Positions 11,960 to 25,189 of a stretch of DNA of 64,000 bases are shown in pieces; position 1 is the first letter of the stretch, and the number at the start of each line of letters is the position of its first letter. The position numbers were made by a program, and so were the translations under genes. Below the pieces are notes generated by a model. That model did not search any database, had not been told where the DNA came from, and saw nothing but the letters and a program-made list of their open reading frames with translations. The stretch lies in assembly GCF_032854445.1 (NCBI RefSeq), contig NC_088295.1, forward strand, positions 85,046,644 through 85,110,643, read 5' to 3'. Source of the stretch: Liolophura sinensis. Taxonomy: Eukaryota > Mollusca > Polyplacophora > Chitonida > Chitonidae.

Positions 11960-13869
11960 TTCCCCCCTCCCGCCCCCCTCCACACGAAGTAGGGTTGGAT
12001 GAAATTCTAAATATTCTAAATAGCACGAGGCCTGAAACGTCATGCACACTAGGCAAAAGCATTGCCTCTAAACAAAAGGGATACCAGTCTACATGACCAC
12101 TGATTTCAGTTCGCACAAGTATCAAACTGAAGGCAAATGCGGCTGCTGATGATAATCTGTGAACTGTTTTGAATGTTGAAACAGTCGTAGGTAAGGGTCT
12201 GCTTGTAATCATCGACAAGGACACATTTTTCACCGTAAAATGAATACTTTTGCTATGTGTAACAGAGGCTGATTCCACAAAGCCATTTCTGACTTAAGCA
12301 AAAATTTGAAATACGATCTGAAAGCTTGTTTTGGGGCTTTCGAAATTAAATGTTGTCTCCAACATCAATGTTGTCTTCAGACAAATGTGTCCAGATTTCT
12401 GGAATTCCAAAACGTCCCATCCTTGATCTTATAATTCCTTAATTCATTTGCCTAGAGTATGCACTGCATCTTTCCATTATGATATAAAACCGTCCAAATT
12501 TCGCACTTTACATACTTTCTCAGATTTGTAGTGGCTTGTGGTAACGTTGTTTTGTGAAGAGGCCTTGCGATTATTTACCAGGAACGTCCACTTTAGGGGA
12601 AAAGAAACTACGATCTTCTCCGGATTGTGTCTGATTTGCAAACATACATGCATCATCGGTTTGTATACCTGATGTTCTTTGTGGAACTTCGCGATGAACA
12701 CCAGCTAACACTTCTAAATTTCACTTTGTCGTCCCGAAAGCACGTCTATAAACACAATGCTCATCTAAACACAGGTCTGCTTGCACAGGCCAGATCATCT
12801 TAGGCTTTCTCCTGACCAGATTTTCAAACATGACGTTTAAAGAAAGGCGATGTCTGAATCATCTAAAACTTTGAACGGCTCTTCATTACAAACGCCCCAA
12901 ATGTACAGCAATAAAAATATATAATTCAGGCAATTGGTATCTTTAAATCAAAACTGTATAAAGTTATTTTTTTTAAGTTCTTTTATCGAAAAAAAAAAAC
13001 TAAAAAAAACACACCCAAAACAATAGCTCTTGAGCGAATTTATTTGGTAGGCAGAGCACTACTTCGTTTAATGAAACTTTTTATTTTAGTGTCATTAAAA
13101 TAGATAAAATCAAACCAAACCTGTTACATAATTCATCATATAATTTCAATTTTCGGTACAAAATTCTGGATAAAGTACAAAATAATCCAGTGATTTAAAA
13201 CATACTTATTATACACTGGAATACAAATTTGAAAATTATACACTAGAATACAAATTTGAGAACATCATGGAATATCTTTCAGGTGTTATATAATGTTTAA
13301 TGTAGAGTATACTTTACTTCAAAGACATGTAGCTATTACAGGAGAAAAGGCCAAGTTTAGCACAAATCAATTTATTAGACTTAATAGCATCACATCTTCA
13401 TTTTGGCCATGCTAATTTATGCATAATTTAGGCCTTCCAAAATTGTCTCAGTACAGAAAGTTATTTTCATCTATCCTTTTCTCCTTATATAAAGGGAAGC
13501 GGAGAGAAATTCATTAAATCGATTCACAAGTAACTTTTTAACTGTCATTCACATGCAATTAGAAATTTGGAATTTTTTGCAATTAAAAACATTGAATTTA
13601 AATTTAAAACTTGGGATTCTACAGAGGCCTATTCTTACCATACTGTGACCAGTGATGTCACCTCTAGCTTTTACTAATTAATATATATACAGACTGCTTT
13701 AATTGATTGATGATTCAAAATCATTTTACCCGGTTGGAAAAACTCTAAAAATATCAATCAGATTATCAAGTCATGAACAATGCTCGATAGTCTTTCATCA
13801 GACAATGTTCCATGTTAGTGTTTTCTTTCCATGTTAGCTATAATCTCTAACATCCACGTCATGCAATAT
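11960..13869. other. Non-coding, nothing firm recognised
   Basis: AT-rich. Only a small local direct duplication was noted (the 'atacaaatttga' motif twice at 13220-13260). Open frames here are short and show no family match or exon signals. Confidence 0.45.
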
Positions 13870-14200
13870 GTGTATGTGACAAGGCCAGCAACTGGTCCGA
13901 TTTGCCCACGGCTTCCTTTAATGAGTTCGGCCTAACCTGTGGCTGTGTTCTTGACATGCATTATTTTATTGCGGCCTTAGCCTCAAATGCTTGCTGAGGC
14001 TCTACTGTGCGCAGTGTTAACAGCACAATGCATATTAAGATCCTCCTCACATCCACTGACGCGGCGTACAACTTTGCTGATGCAATAAATGTTAGACGGC
14101 TTGAAAGAGACATTCGACGTGAATATAATCTCGATAAATTATTAACAGAAGAAGTTTGCTCGGGAATTTTCCTTAATTATTCAGCGGGGTTTTAACATGA
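13870..14200. promoter_or_regulatory. Candidate conserved non-coding block upstream of ro
   Basis: Compared with its surroundings this block is free of simple repeats and SINE sequence and less AT-rich. It holds 'ttttattgcggccttagcct' and ATTA-containing motifs about 1.8-2.1 kb before the ro start codon. Regulatory function is a guess from composition and position. Confidence 0.25.
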
Positions 14201-14963
14201 ATAAGTATTGGCGATGTTTTTAATGTTTCTGTCACGCAGAGGTATCCAGCACATGGTTATAAATATATGTAGATTTGTGATGGCGTTGTTTTTTTTCCCT
14301 TTGCATCATTGCTCGCATGTCCGCAGGTGTGCCTACATCAACACATACATTTCACGTCAATATGATCAGTTTAGACCCCTTCAGTCAACTCTTAATATAG
14401 AACAATCATGTCTGAGTAGGATGTTCCAAATACACTGAACCGGCTTAATCCTTCTAAGTAACAAAAGAAACGGAACAAAACACACGAAATAATGAATGAA
14501 ATGAGCTTATAATACCACCAGTCTATATAACGCAGTTTCACTGGAGATGTGGTGCATTATCAATAAATATGCAGATAGGTGACATAGGGCCTACATTTAG
14601 CGCGTTTACAGGGCGAAGATCAAATAGCACCGTTATATGTTAACCACACAATAATAACATAATATATACATACAACTGGCAACCAACTGCTGAGCTCTTC
14701 ATTTATTAACAATAACAAAAAGTTTTTTTTTTTTTGGAAGGGGCGGGGGGGGGGGGGGTGAAAAATCAACGAAAAGATCTTTGGCCTAATGATAATATCA
14801 ACAGACATATAATAATGGACACGGCCATGCAGTTCTCTCGGCCCATAGCATGTGTTGAAAAAAAAAAAGCACTTGGTATACAGTCAACCTGAAAGACAAG
14901 ATGTTTCTAGACCAATGTTGTGGATGTACAGTCATTTGGGCTTCTCATTCTCCAACCCAGGAT

Positions 14964-15007
14964 TGTTAAGTACGACGTTAAACCCCAAGCACTCACTCAT
15001 TCACTCT
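14964..15007 (+). mobile_element. SINE family B 3' tail fragment
   Basis: Contains 'aagtacgacgttaaacccca' followed by 'agcactcactcattcactc', the characteristic 3' end of a mollusc-type SINE. The reverse complement of the same motif lies at 59240-59266. Confidence 0.6.
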
Positions 15008-15329
15008 CATTCTCCGATTAGCATTGGTCTGTGTGGACCTTTTATTGATCTCTCAGTATTGAGTAACCCAACTAAGTTCAAAGACATAGGCGGGTCAATG
15101 TTAAGGGGGATATATGTACATATGTGTGCATGCATATACAGAAGAAATATTATTGTTCGTTGTAATTATTGATCTATAGACATGTTTAATGAAGCATTTA
15201 AAGACCTGCTATGGTTATTTAACATGTAGAGCTGACATTAAACTTTTCAAAGACATATACATGTACTTCACAGATACAAGATGGAGGGATAGTGAGGGTG
15301 CAGCAGTGCAGTATATGTGCAGTTTGTAG

Positions 15330-15953
15330 CCATAGGGGTGGGAATCAGAGTATCAGCTGCCCCGCCCCCGGAAGACATGCGCTGGTAATGTTGCACCTCG
15401 TCTGATGATATTCTTTAGAACAGCCTGTCAGAGCCACAGAATAAGGACAGTGATGGTTATTGGAAGAGAGGGATTCCTCTTGCTCCATTAGTTAGACACA
15501 GCCTTGAAGGGCAGAATTAGCGGTGGAGCGTTATGAGCAATTAGAGACGGGGTTAGCCGCTCCCGCGCCGTGTCTTCAAGACGGTGTCCCGTGAAGATCG
15601 GTCTGAGCCAGTAGGCAGCACACGTGCTAATTCACACGGCAATGAGGCGGGTAAAAGACAGATCAACTTACACAAACAACTCATAACTACTCCACTTGTC
15701 CCCAAAAGACATTATCCTCGATTACATGAAAGCGCCTTTAATTTTACTGGACAGTTAGCACGTTAAAGCAGTTGCCTTGGGCCTTTGTTTCACTCAAAAG
15801 ATGGTTATTTGCCGCCGAGGATGATCAGAGTGCACGGAGAAGGAATCTTTGTTGGATCCAATCAAATCTGAGAGAAGTCCAAATTATCATTGATAAAACA
15901 GGATTGAAGATTAGGTTCCTCGAGATTTATTGTTTCGAGTGTTTGTCGTCAAG
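15330..15953 (+). promoter_or_regulatory. ro promoter-proximal / 5' UTR region
   Basis: GC content rises (CCCCGCCCCCGG near 15360) and simple repeats stop, directly upstream of the ro ATG. ATTA-type motifs occur (ccattagtta, gagcaattagaga). No TATA box was placed. The region plausibly contains the core promoter and 5' UTR; that is inference. Confidence 0.35.
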
Positions 15954-18900
15954 ATGGGTGACACCAAAATAAACTCAGCGGACGATTCGAATACATCGAC
16001 ATCCAGCCCATTGTTTTTACCTCACACAGTCCCGAATCCCGAGAGTGGGAGACCATCAGCTTTTACCACGGTGAAACATCGAGCTTGGGGATCAGAATCA
16101 GAGAAAGACAGAAAATGGGGACCAGATACAGATAAGGCTTCTCCCCCAGCCAGAGACGAGGACCTGGAACCTAAACCTGCATTTCCTTTCCTCACTGGCG
16201 ATTTTTCCTTCTTCAATCCTCCTCAAGCGTGGTACCCTGGCATTTCCCCTTATCATCTACCATCGTTTGCCTCTTTGTGTAAGTATATAGGCCTACAGTA
16301 TATATGCACTACCTAATGTTCGAGAACGTGCCTGTGTCCACGAACTAACTCAGTATCTCAAACTGTGTTTTATTTAAGCATTTATTTAGAGATTTTCAGC
16401 TGAAATCTACAGTGCGAAAAATGTACTTTGTGAAAAGCATATTCAAATATTTTTTGCTGAACTAACCACATTTTAAAATGTTTTACTGAATTTACATGAT
16501 TTTCTATAAGAGATTTTGCACAGACTATAACAAGGACCATTAACGTACCTTACGATCCATTCCCATAGCTCCTTTTGAGTTACGACTCCACTGATTATGG
16601 ACTTTTCGTCACTCTTGTATTTTGACTATCAACACTCGCTAAGAATTCATTTGTATTTACAAACAGCAATGGGCTATATACACAGCGTGTGGGCTTTATA
16701 CCCCAGTATGAGAGTGTGTAAATTTAACTACATTTTCCATCTATGAAGTGAGTCTATCACATGAATTGAATTTCTGAAGAACTCAAAAAGTTTGTGGAAC
16801 TGCATGGTTGAGAAAGAGTGACTCCTCTTCATTTATGCACGCTGAACGCAGCAATTAAAGTTAAAAACCCAGCACGATAATGGAAAGGGAAATTATTCAC
16901 AAAATTTATCGATTATTATGAAAATAAAAATATTAACAACATGTACTACTGTATTCAATTTTAAAGCGTAGCTAAAAACTTCATTACAAGAACACAATAC
17001 TCCTTTCACATCAGTGTACATAAATATAAGCAGATCAACCCTGTAAAGATCATCTGCAAGCCATTCATGGTATACTTCTTTCCATATATTGTTGTTGTTT
17101 TCTTTTGTTGTTGTTTTCTTTTGTTGTTGTTGTTTTTTTTCAATTTTTTATCAGTTATCAGTTATTCTCCTCAAATATCATTGTAATTATACTTGTATGT
17201 AAGTAATTCAGTTAATTAAATCCAGCAAATTATTTCTATTGTTTTTCCTCTGTAACACTTCCATTGGTTACACTAAAATTGTGCATGCATAAAATGTACA
17301 TGTTAAATTGGCTGTAAATATATAGAAATTAGAATAACAAAGAGAGTTCCGGGCAATGGGACATTTTTGTTTCATTTTGAATGTTCATGAGCTTGCCTAT
17401 ATATATATAAGGCCATGACTGAGATGGAGTATAAAAAAGGTAAAAGTATGCAGTTTGTTTAGTTAAAAGGCATTTTACTTTCAGGCAAGTTTTATTTGAC
17501 TATATACACTATAGGAGACATACGAAACCTCAGTAAGATATATTTTAGTATATATTTGACATTAGTTAAGCTTAGTTCACATACCCAGTGACCGAGTGGT
17601 TAGCGTGCATACTGCCTCTGAAAAGTGACCCAAGAATCATTGTTGACAATGAGGTCACTTTGAGTTCAAATCCACCTTATGATGACTCCATTTCCGGGCA
17701 TACGTGGGCATGGATGACAGCAACCTGCTGAAGGTCGTGGGGTTTTCCCTTGCTCGGTTTCCTCCCACTGTCGGTCACGGTCGACCGTATAAGAGAAATA
17801 TTCTTGAGTACAGCGTAAAACACCAATCAAATAAATAAATTAATATATTTAGAGTACGGCGTAAAACACAAATCAAATAAATATACATATGATTGCACTT
17901 ATTTCATTTATGAGGTGGGTAAGCCGAAGTACTCGAAGTAGACCACCGTATGTGACATTTCTCACATTCTGGTGGGAGCGTGTTTAAATTAAATGTCTTT
18001 AATTACTATGATAAACGAGGTATGAGTTCAGTCCCAGCCTTTGCCAAGCAGGGGATCATTGGATTTCCCTTCTCTGAGTGATCTAAAGGGCTAGGTTGTC
18101 GTCGATGTAAGTGTGGTCAGCGTTTATACGTCGCACGCTTTGAAGACTGTCAAACAACGGCGTGTTTCTCTAGGCACTCTGGTTTTCTCCAGGAACTCTG
18201 GTTTTCTGAACCCATAAACTTGACCGTCATTCTTGAATATATGGCGTTAAATAACAATCAAATAAATAAATAAATATTCTGGAAGGCAATCGGCCTTCAC
18301 AGAAGTTCATGTAAGGCTACACAAGATCGAGGGCGGTGAGGACCTATTCTGATCACCAAAATTCCCTGGAGGAATGCATGAAATCATGCAGGGTAATATT
18401 CTAAATTTCTTGTTCCGATAAAGGTATTTAACCCATGTCTCAGTTCACCTAAAGATTTTACAGAAAGGACCTTCACCACGCACCCTCCATCCACTCATGC
18501 ACTCAGTAATAAGTTATTGATCTGTTATATATATACACGTGCTTGGATGGACAACGTTACTTACATAAACAGCTAGTGCACCGGTAGCGGACACAATTTG
18601 GACAGACGAAATAAGTATCATGTATCATGTTAGTGAGTTATTATACCGTGAGATAAATGATTGTTTTCGTTTATTTCCTCGACTCTGACCGCATACAACC
18701 TTCTCATGCTGGCACAATGACTTAATTCAATTTATATATTTAAATCTTTAGTTATTTATTTTTAAAAATCCAAAAATGTATTTTACTTTCAGTTGTTTCC
18801 TCGAACTAATGTATGCACTATATGCGCACAAAACCCAATTATAAGTCATAGTTTATTTATTCTATTGGTTTTTGACGCCGTACTCAACAGTTTTTCTCTT

Positions 18901-20389
18901 ACATGATGGCGGCCAGGTTAATGGGAGCTTGGAGGAAACGAGAATGTCCGGATTAAACCGGTATAAAGCACCACCCTTAGCCATGTACCTGATAAAAACT
19001 ACTGTCAAACACTGCATAAATTTGTGCTATTTAGGGTAGAACTCTACATCAGATTAAATCAATTATATATATGTATGCATATATATAAATTTAAAGTCGG
19101 TTTAATCTGGATTGTTTGCGAGAGACTACACTTTATATACCCTTTGTTATTTCAGCCAAATTTCGGTATTTACTTATTTATTTGATTGTCTTTAAAGTCT
19201 TACTCAAGAATTTTTCATGTACATCACTACAACTAAATTTATGAGTGGAGGCCCAGGCTAACCAACAACATTTGGCAAGTTGTTGATGAACTTTCCCACG
19301 TGCGACTTATGCCTATATGTACGTCGTTATGGAAGACAAACGGGCGAGATACAGCGAGCTTCACGCAAGACTACGCGAAAGAGCGCCATCGACCGTTCCT
19401 TGTTATCAAGGCCCGCGAGTAATGGATGAAAGGGAATCTTTAAATTGTCAGAGAAGGAGACTGAACAATCGTTTCGGGTGGCCTATTGATACATATAGAA
19501 CAACGGGATCACACTTTAAATGTATATAGCTTCATAAAATGAACGAAATCCTCTCCCAGGATGATTTCTCTTCAGTACATGCCACTTTACCACATCAGCT
19601 ACTATTAAGCTTAATTAACCATATGCTATCTTACTTTTGCTGATTCCAGTCGAAAGAAGACGACGAAAAGAAAAACGCCAAAGACGCCAACGAACAACGT
19701 TCACGAGTGAGCAGACGTTACGGCTAGAGCTTGAGTACCACAGAAATGAGTACATCACCCGTACCCGGCGGTTCGAACTGGCCGAGATGCTGAGCTTGAC
19801 GGAGGCCCAAATCAAAATATGGTTCCAGAACAGAAGAGCCAAGGACAAACGAATTGAAAAAGCCCACATGGACCAGCAAATCAGGTAAATCATGTAGTAC
19901 GACGCCTTCAGATTATCACTTATTTACTCACATGAAATTTATTATTAGTTAATGTGGTATAGTTAATATGAAAAATACTGTTGAAGGTGAGATAGAAACT
20001 TTGAGTCATAGTTCTGAGTGATATGATATCAAGCTGCATGCAATCCTTATATCAGTTAGAAAAGATAACGACATGGGCTTGTGTAACGACGTAAGGATAT
20101 GACCCTCTCTCTGTGCGTCACCATCAGCAGTTTAATACATCTCATACGTAGTGAAATAGCTTTTTTGTTTATTAAGTGCTTCAGGGTGGATAGCTTATAT
20201 TATGTATATACATAACATATATTTTAATTATATTTTTTATTGCTTTGCAGAGCTCTTGGACTCAATTCCACACCTCGACCATTCCCTAACACAGCTTATA
20301 TGAACTCTCTATGTGCCCCTTATTTACCACGCCCACCGGGGCATAATGCACCCATCCCAGCCATTAAACCACTCTACCCGATCCCTTAA
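15954..20389 (+). CDS. ro: Rough (ro) homeobox transcription factor (3 exons)
   Basis: Coding exons are 15954-16278, 19650-19884 and 20251-20389, all with GT/AG junctions and joining phases; 699 nt give 232 aa plus stop. The start is the ATG at 15954 (aagATGg context), opening [12 protein letters not shown]. Residues 1-108 are a Ser/Pro-rich N-terminus with an aromatic stretch ([20 protein letters not shown]). The homeodomain, about residues 119-179, is almost wholly in exon 2: [40 protein letters not shown] and [17 protein letters not shown]. This closely matches Drosophila Rough, including AKDKRIEKA and the RRFELAE block; the recognition helix has Gln50. The C-terminus is short and proline-rich, ending PLYPIP. 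A poly(A) signal AATAAA lies at 20558-20563. In flies ro acts in eye R-cell patterning; its role here is unknown. Convergent with the Mnx genes. Confidence 0.93.
17083..17142. repeat. TTG-rich microsatellite
   Basis: Short TTG runs interrupted by 'ttttctttt', then a poly-T stretch. Confidence 0.8.
17583..17885 (+). mobile_element. SINE family A with duplicated tail
   Basis: tRNA-like head (cccagtgaccgagtggttag; gagttcaaatcc), body, then 'attcttgagtacagcgtaaa' and an AAATAAAT tail. A second tail-like motif (gagtacggcgtaaaacacaa) follows directly, so the 3' end is duplicated. Confidence 0.8.
17999..18280 (+). mobile_element. SINE-like element with shared tail, different body
   Basis: The body differs from family A, but it ends in 'attcttgaatatatggcgtt', then 'aaataacaatcaaataaata', the same tail design. 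A degenerate B-box-like motif (tgagttcagtccc) is near 18025. Confidence 0.6.
18848..18965 (-). mobile_element. SINE family A, 3' fragment
   Basis: The minus strand keeps the tail (gttgagtacggcgtcaaaaa) and 'aacctggccgccatcatgta', then degrades. Confidence 0.65.
19168..19312 (-). mobile_element. SINE family A, degenerate fragment
   Basis: The tail motif (attcttgagtaagactttaa, minus strand) and AAATAAAT end are visible. The rest is rearranged, with a displaced 'ggaggcccaggctaaccaac' resembling the head. Confidence 0.5.
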
Positions 20390-22650
20390 ATATCCAGGAC
20401 CCTCAGGACATTTGTTAGCTTTTATACGGACATACAGGCGTTCGGTATAACTGATTTTAAAAAAATATTCCATATTTTGAACATTAGGTCTATGCTACCG
20501 ATTAATTCGGCGTTGTGTGTGAAAGACCCGGAAATATACCAATTTCTTTTACGTCAGAATAAAGCTACAATGTAAAGACATGTGTATATGTTAGATGTAG
20601 AAGAGAGGAAATTGAGTAATTACTTTCAAGGCGGAAGAACAGCCCCTGGGGCATGCATGTCGGCTTGCCATGCAGTCACCGAAGGACAAGGCAATTTTAG
20701 AACATGACCACAAGCAATGCAAGTAATCACTAAATGCAGATGTTCAAGCCGTCATTGGCGAAACAATCAAGTGTGATATACACTTTAGAGCATCAGCAAA
20801 TGATCGACTTGGTCGCGGGTTCGAATCTAACTCATACTGACAATGTTTATACTTTTTTCGTCTGGGTGTGTGTCAGGTATATATTTTGCAAAATGCACAT
20901 AAACCAAACCGTGGTATCAATGTATAAATATTATAAAAAATGCAAGTGCTTAAGAGATTTAACTGTAGTTAATAACGTATCATACACTGGGTATTTTCAC
21001 ACATAATCCAGGGGAAATAAAGTGGACGGCACTGATTTTATTATAAATGTGGACCAATGCATGTTTTTATTTTAATTTTCCAATGATTTGGAATGTTATT
21101 TTATTCCATTTTACGATTCTTGTAAATAGAACTTAATGTAATAACTTGTTTGAATGTATTTCATTGGTTATATTCAGTGAACTGGTGAAACACTCATTGT
21201 GGTTTGGTTGTATTGATGGACATTGATAAAATAGAAACAGCGAACTTTTGCTGGAATAAATAGCGTTATAAAGACTAATACGAGGTAAGTGGTGACAACG
21301 TTAGTGATAATGGTCGTTGATTATGTATTGCATTACTACGAGGTTAACCTTAACGATAGAATTAGTGGTTTCTTTATTCTGGTTTGTGGTCTTCCCATTG
21401 TGCCCCTGTATGGGAGGGTTAGGCCGGGTGTGCGAACCGCCCATGTGTATTGAAGGCCCGTGGGTTGATTACCAGCCCACCCTGGCCTTTAATGACGTCC
21501 GATATCCGAGTGGTTTAAGCCGATCGTCATTATCCCGAGCCGGCAGCCAGAGGACCCGGCAGAGCTCCGCGCAGATGTCTACCGGCTTCCCCAACAAGCT
21601 GACAAAACGAACAGGAAATTGCCTATTAGGACGAAAGAAAATCATGAAATGAAACGAACATGTTGTCATTCCAATCAAATCAGTTACACGATAACACAAA
21701 CTCGTTTTTCCCCTAGGTTGGCGTCGAATAGGATATAAAGATAATCATTTATTTAAACGACCAGTTAACAGCGATTAAAAATTAATACGGACTGCCATTC
21801 TTCCAATTAAAATGAGAAACACGTGACTGATAAAGCTCTAAACGAATCTCCGCAAGTTGTCCATGTGACACGCAAGGCTGTCAGGTCGAAATATCAAACA
21901 CGTGGCTGTAGCTTTAAACCTACAATTACAAAAGTAGCCTTGGTATAAAACCCTTATTTAGAGGCCATGCACCGTGAGATGATTGTCCATACACCAGGTG
22001 CCTTCCTCTGCATCGTAAGCGGGTATGTCCAAGAACTCTTCTACCCTTCCTTACAGTCAGAATAGTCACTTTTGGCCAGATACTTCTTGGAGGATCGTAC
22101 CGGGTTTAACCATGCTTTTCAGTGATAAAGTACAGAGTAATTGCTGTGTAATAAGATTTGACGGATCTAAGTTCGAAACCATATCCGGCTTTCTGGCACC
22201 GTCTTTAAAAGCAGGATATAAACACAGTATGAAAACAATTAGTCGTTGAACAGTTCAACTAAAACTTAATATGCTGTGACGAAAGCTTTTAGTTTAGTTG
22301 GATATAATAAACTTGAAAAAAAATGAATGTATACATGATGTGGCTTATATCCCTTGCAGTACCTAAAGAATAAGGTATGGGCAAATGCTTTCTATCTTTT
22401 GTTCATAGCAATGGGTGTACAAAACACTAAGACGCTCGATTTGTTATATAAACGTTTAACGAGTGTCGGGTCTCAAAATTTTGTCTGCACGTGTCTTGTA
22501 CCACACAGAACGCATCTGATATGCTTAAGTTAAAAGAAGTTAATACTTGTAGCTATTCACAGCGACATAACAGGTTGGGCTTTTACTGTGTAGAAATTAG
22601 CATTGCAAGGATATTTAATACTGGTAACATCTTCTCTGACATTTTGATTG
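20390..22650. other. ro 3' flank, no gene recognised
   Basis: Begins with the probable ro 3' UTR (AATAAA at 20558-20563). A weak tRNA-like motif (cgcgggttcgaatc) sits near 20816. Open frames at 21317-21652 and 21469-21699 overlap on opposite strands and match nothing known to me. Confidence 0.5.
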
Positions 22651-22651
22651 A

Positions 22652-22770
22652 TTGTTTTATTCACTGATTGATTGTTTAACACCATACTCGTTATCAAGAA
22701 TTACTGGCTTATACCATAGCGATCAATTTTATGGGAGAAGGAAGCTGGGGGTGCCCGATGTTACGTATAC
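22652..22770 (-). mobile_element. Degenerate SINE family A fragment
   Basis: 'gattgtttaacaccatactc' and 'tcaagaattactggcttata' correspond, with many changes, to the tail and body of family A in reverse orientation. Confidence 0.45.
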
Positions 22771-23944
22771 ATCAGGCTTGCATATTGATGGAGGTAGCCT
22801 CCAACAAACGCTAGACTCACACACCTTACAGCACACACGCCGCTTTTTATGTCCTCTATCAATGCCACCACTAGCAAATTTTGTACAGAAATCTTGAACA
22901 ACTCAGTCAGTGGATCAGGAAGATGAGACAGGAATTGCTATCAGAAAACACTAAAACCCTGTCTTAACCTTTGGTTATAATAATACAATATTCACATGCA
23001 TTTTCCTTATCTAAAGTATTCACACGACGATTCTAACCAAAACCTAAACCATTTTTGAAGACGCATATTGATGAAATATTCCGCACGAGAACGCTAGTGG
23101 TGAAGCTAAGTCTTCACAACACCTCATGTATTGTATAGGCTCCTAGCGGTGGCGGTGAGGTAAAGCCAGCGTAATGAGCGACACGGGCGATGAAAGGAGT
23201 ATGCGCTTGACTGCGTAAACGGACCCGAAATCAATATCCCCTGTCGATCAGTATCGCCTGTCGATCAGTATGGGTGGCGTCCAGTAAAATTTCAAAGTGC
23301 GCTGATTGTATAAATATTTCGTCTATTATTCTGCAGTCGATCATAAATGATATGTTATCGGCCATTAATTAGTAAAACGTTGCGGTTAATCTACGTAGTT
23401 AATTTGATCATTTGCCAGTTGCAAATGTGCACCACAAACCCGCTATAATAAGCCGCAATAAAAACTACAATACATTTTAGGAGGACTAATTAAATTTACA
23501 GCATCAAAAATGATCGTGAAAAGACGCAGCAATTCTGATTGTCTGCTTTACACTCATTGACGCTTCTGCAAGGTAACATGACGGAATTCACCACATAATC
23601 AAGGCACGGCTTTCTACTTTTTTTTATGACTTTTGGTAGTGACATTTGTAGAATGTAGGTGCATAAAAGTACAACGTAAGACTACAGCAAGGGCCCAACA
23701 TCGACGGCAGTGTGATAGTTGGTAAATGGTAACATATGAACGATGAATTAAGGCCCTTTGTACTTTCCCAATGTAGGCCCTTTGCATACTGCACGATGAT
23801 AGAAGATTGATTGTCAAATCATAAAAGATAACTTAATAAATGACTTTGATTCAGATGAAAGGTATAAAACATAAGGAATAATTGTTGGAGGAAGTTTAAA
23901 ATGTTGTGGAAAACTCCTTTTAGAATATAGACGTAACTGTGAAG
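22771..23944. other. Non-coding, no gene recognised
   Basis: No exon or RNA gene seen. The segment around 23690-23740 (cggcagtgtgatagttggta) resembles parts of the dispersed repeat also found near 31190 and 61710. Confidence 0.4.
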
Positions 23945-24080
23945 GAAAAAGACGTTCGTATACCAGCCGTCAACCAAGGTCAATGATCGCAAGTCTAATT
24001 CCAAAACGATATTAAATACAAATTACCACTTAGGACTAAGAAAGTATATAAAGTACAAAATTACAACAGAATCATGAAAA
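23945..24080. repeat. Dispersed repeat, copy at 24.0 kb
   Basis: Shares 'acgttcgtataccagccgtc', 'caatgatcgcaag', 'taagaaagtatataaagtac' and 'cagaatcatg' in the same order with 32613-32780, and in part with 29322-29400. No coding capacity. Probably a non-autonomous mobile element. Confidence 0.6.
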
Positions 24081-25189
24081 GAGATTTGCTTTGATCACTT
24101 TCATAGGAGCTGTTCATATATCGATCTTATTCAACACGATGAGTATTCAACCCCTACAACCGGGTTTTGACAGTAGTAAATCTATATTTCGACATACATT
24201 TATGTATGAAAAAAAAAACAGGACACATTGAGCAAAGTTCACATCAACTAAACCAGTTTACAACCTCAAAGAAACAAAAACAACGAAAAAGGTGATATCT
24301 GAGCTTCCTTGCTGGCTTTTTGTCAGACTGGGGGAGTTACGTCTTTTGCACATAGCTTCTTTGAGCAATAACCAATTCCAGGTTTCTGATTTTTGTGGGA
24401 TGTAATAATGAAGTGCTCTGATGTGTTCATCATTTAACCTACAATGAATATCTTCGAAACTGAAAGATATCATCATATTCTCATCTATGTGAGAATATCT
24501 CACTCGACCCAGTGGCCGAGTCTTCAAGTCTTTCAGATAGTCAGGTTTTTAGATTTCCTACATACTTAGCTTTACAGTGTGGACAAGTGGATTGATAAAC
24601 AATACGCTAATATACTGAGTTGAAGATTTGCCTTGTTTTACAAAGTGTAAGTTTTGACACAGTTCCAGATTAAGCAAAGATGGCCGGTTAATTGAGCCAG
24701 TATATAATCTGTGGATTCTGCTTGTTTCCCAGAATTCGCTAAATACGGTACGTTTTAGGTGTCACGATGAGTGTGTGAACTTAGGTTCGTGATGCACAGT
24801 TATCTTTATCACTAGAGCTCAGGCGTTGTAACAGCCATTTGTACTTCAACAGTCATCCCTAAAGGATGATCTAGGTGAATGGTCGCAATATCAACTATGA
24901 AGACAGCGCTGAAAACAAACTACTAAAGAATGTAAGAAATATCTAGAAAGTTTATGTTCACGTATTCGCGTTTTAGTACAACTGATCATGCATGCATAAA
25001 GGTAACAATTTTATTCCAAGCGATACATATACATCCCAGTGAAATTAGACCCAGCTATGAAGCACAGCAACTATTCATTCACAAGAAAATCATACTCATT
25101 CAAATTTTAACATTGAATACAATCTTCTGATGGAACAACATTCGAGCTATTTCTATAAGAGCTTAACTATGGTTTGGAATGTTTCGTTT

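Larger units (their letters stand above)
16279..19649 (+). other. ro intron 1
   Basis: The 3.4 kb intron opens with GTAAGT and ends with a pyrimidine-poor ttgctgattccag. It holds a TTG-repeat stretch (17083-17142), several SINE copies (17583-17885, 17999-18280, 18848-18965, 19168-19312) and an unexplained open frame at 19317-19529 just before the homeobox exon. Confidence 0.8.

Noticed and set aside
11934-12278. 114-codon minus-strand frame
   Set aside because: Its C-terminal part runs into SINE family A and the remainder has no homologue known to me or exon signals.
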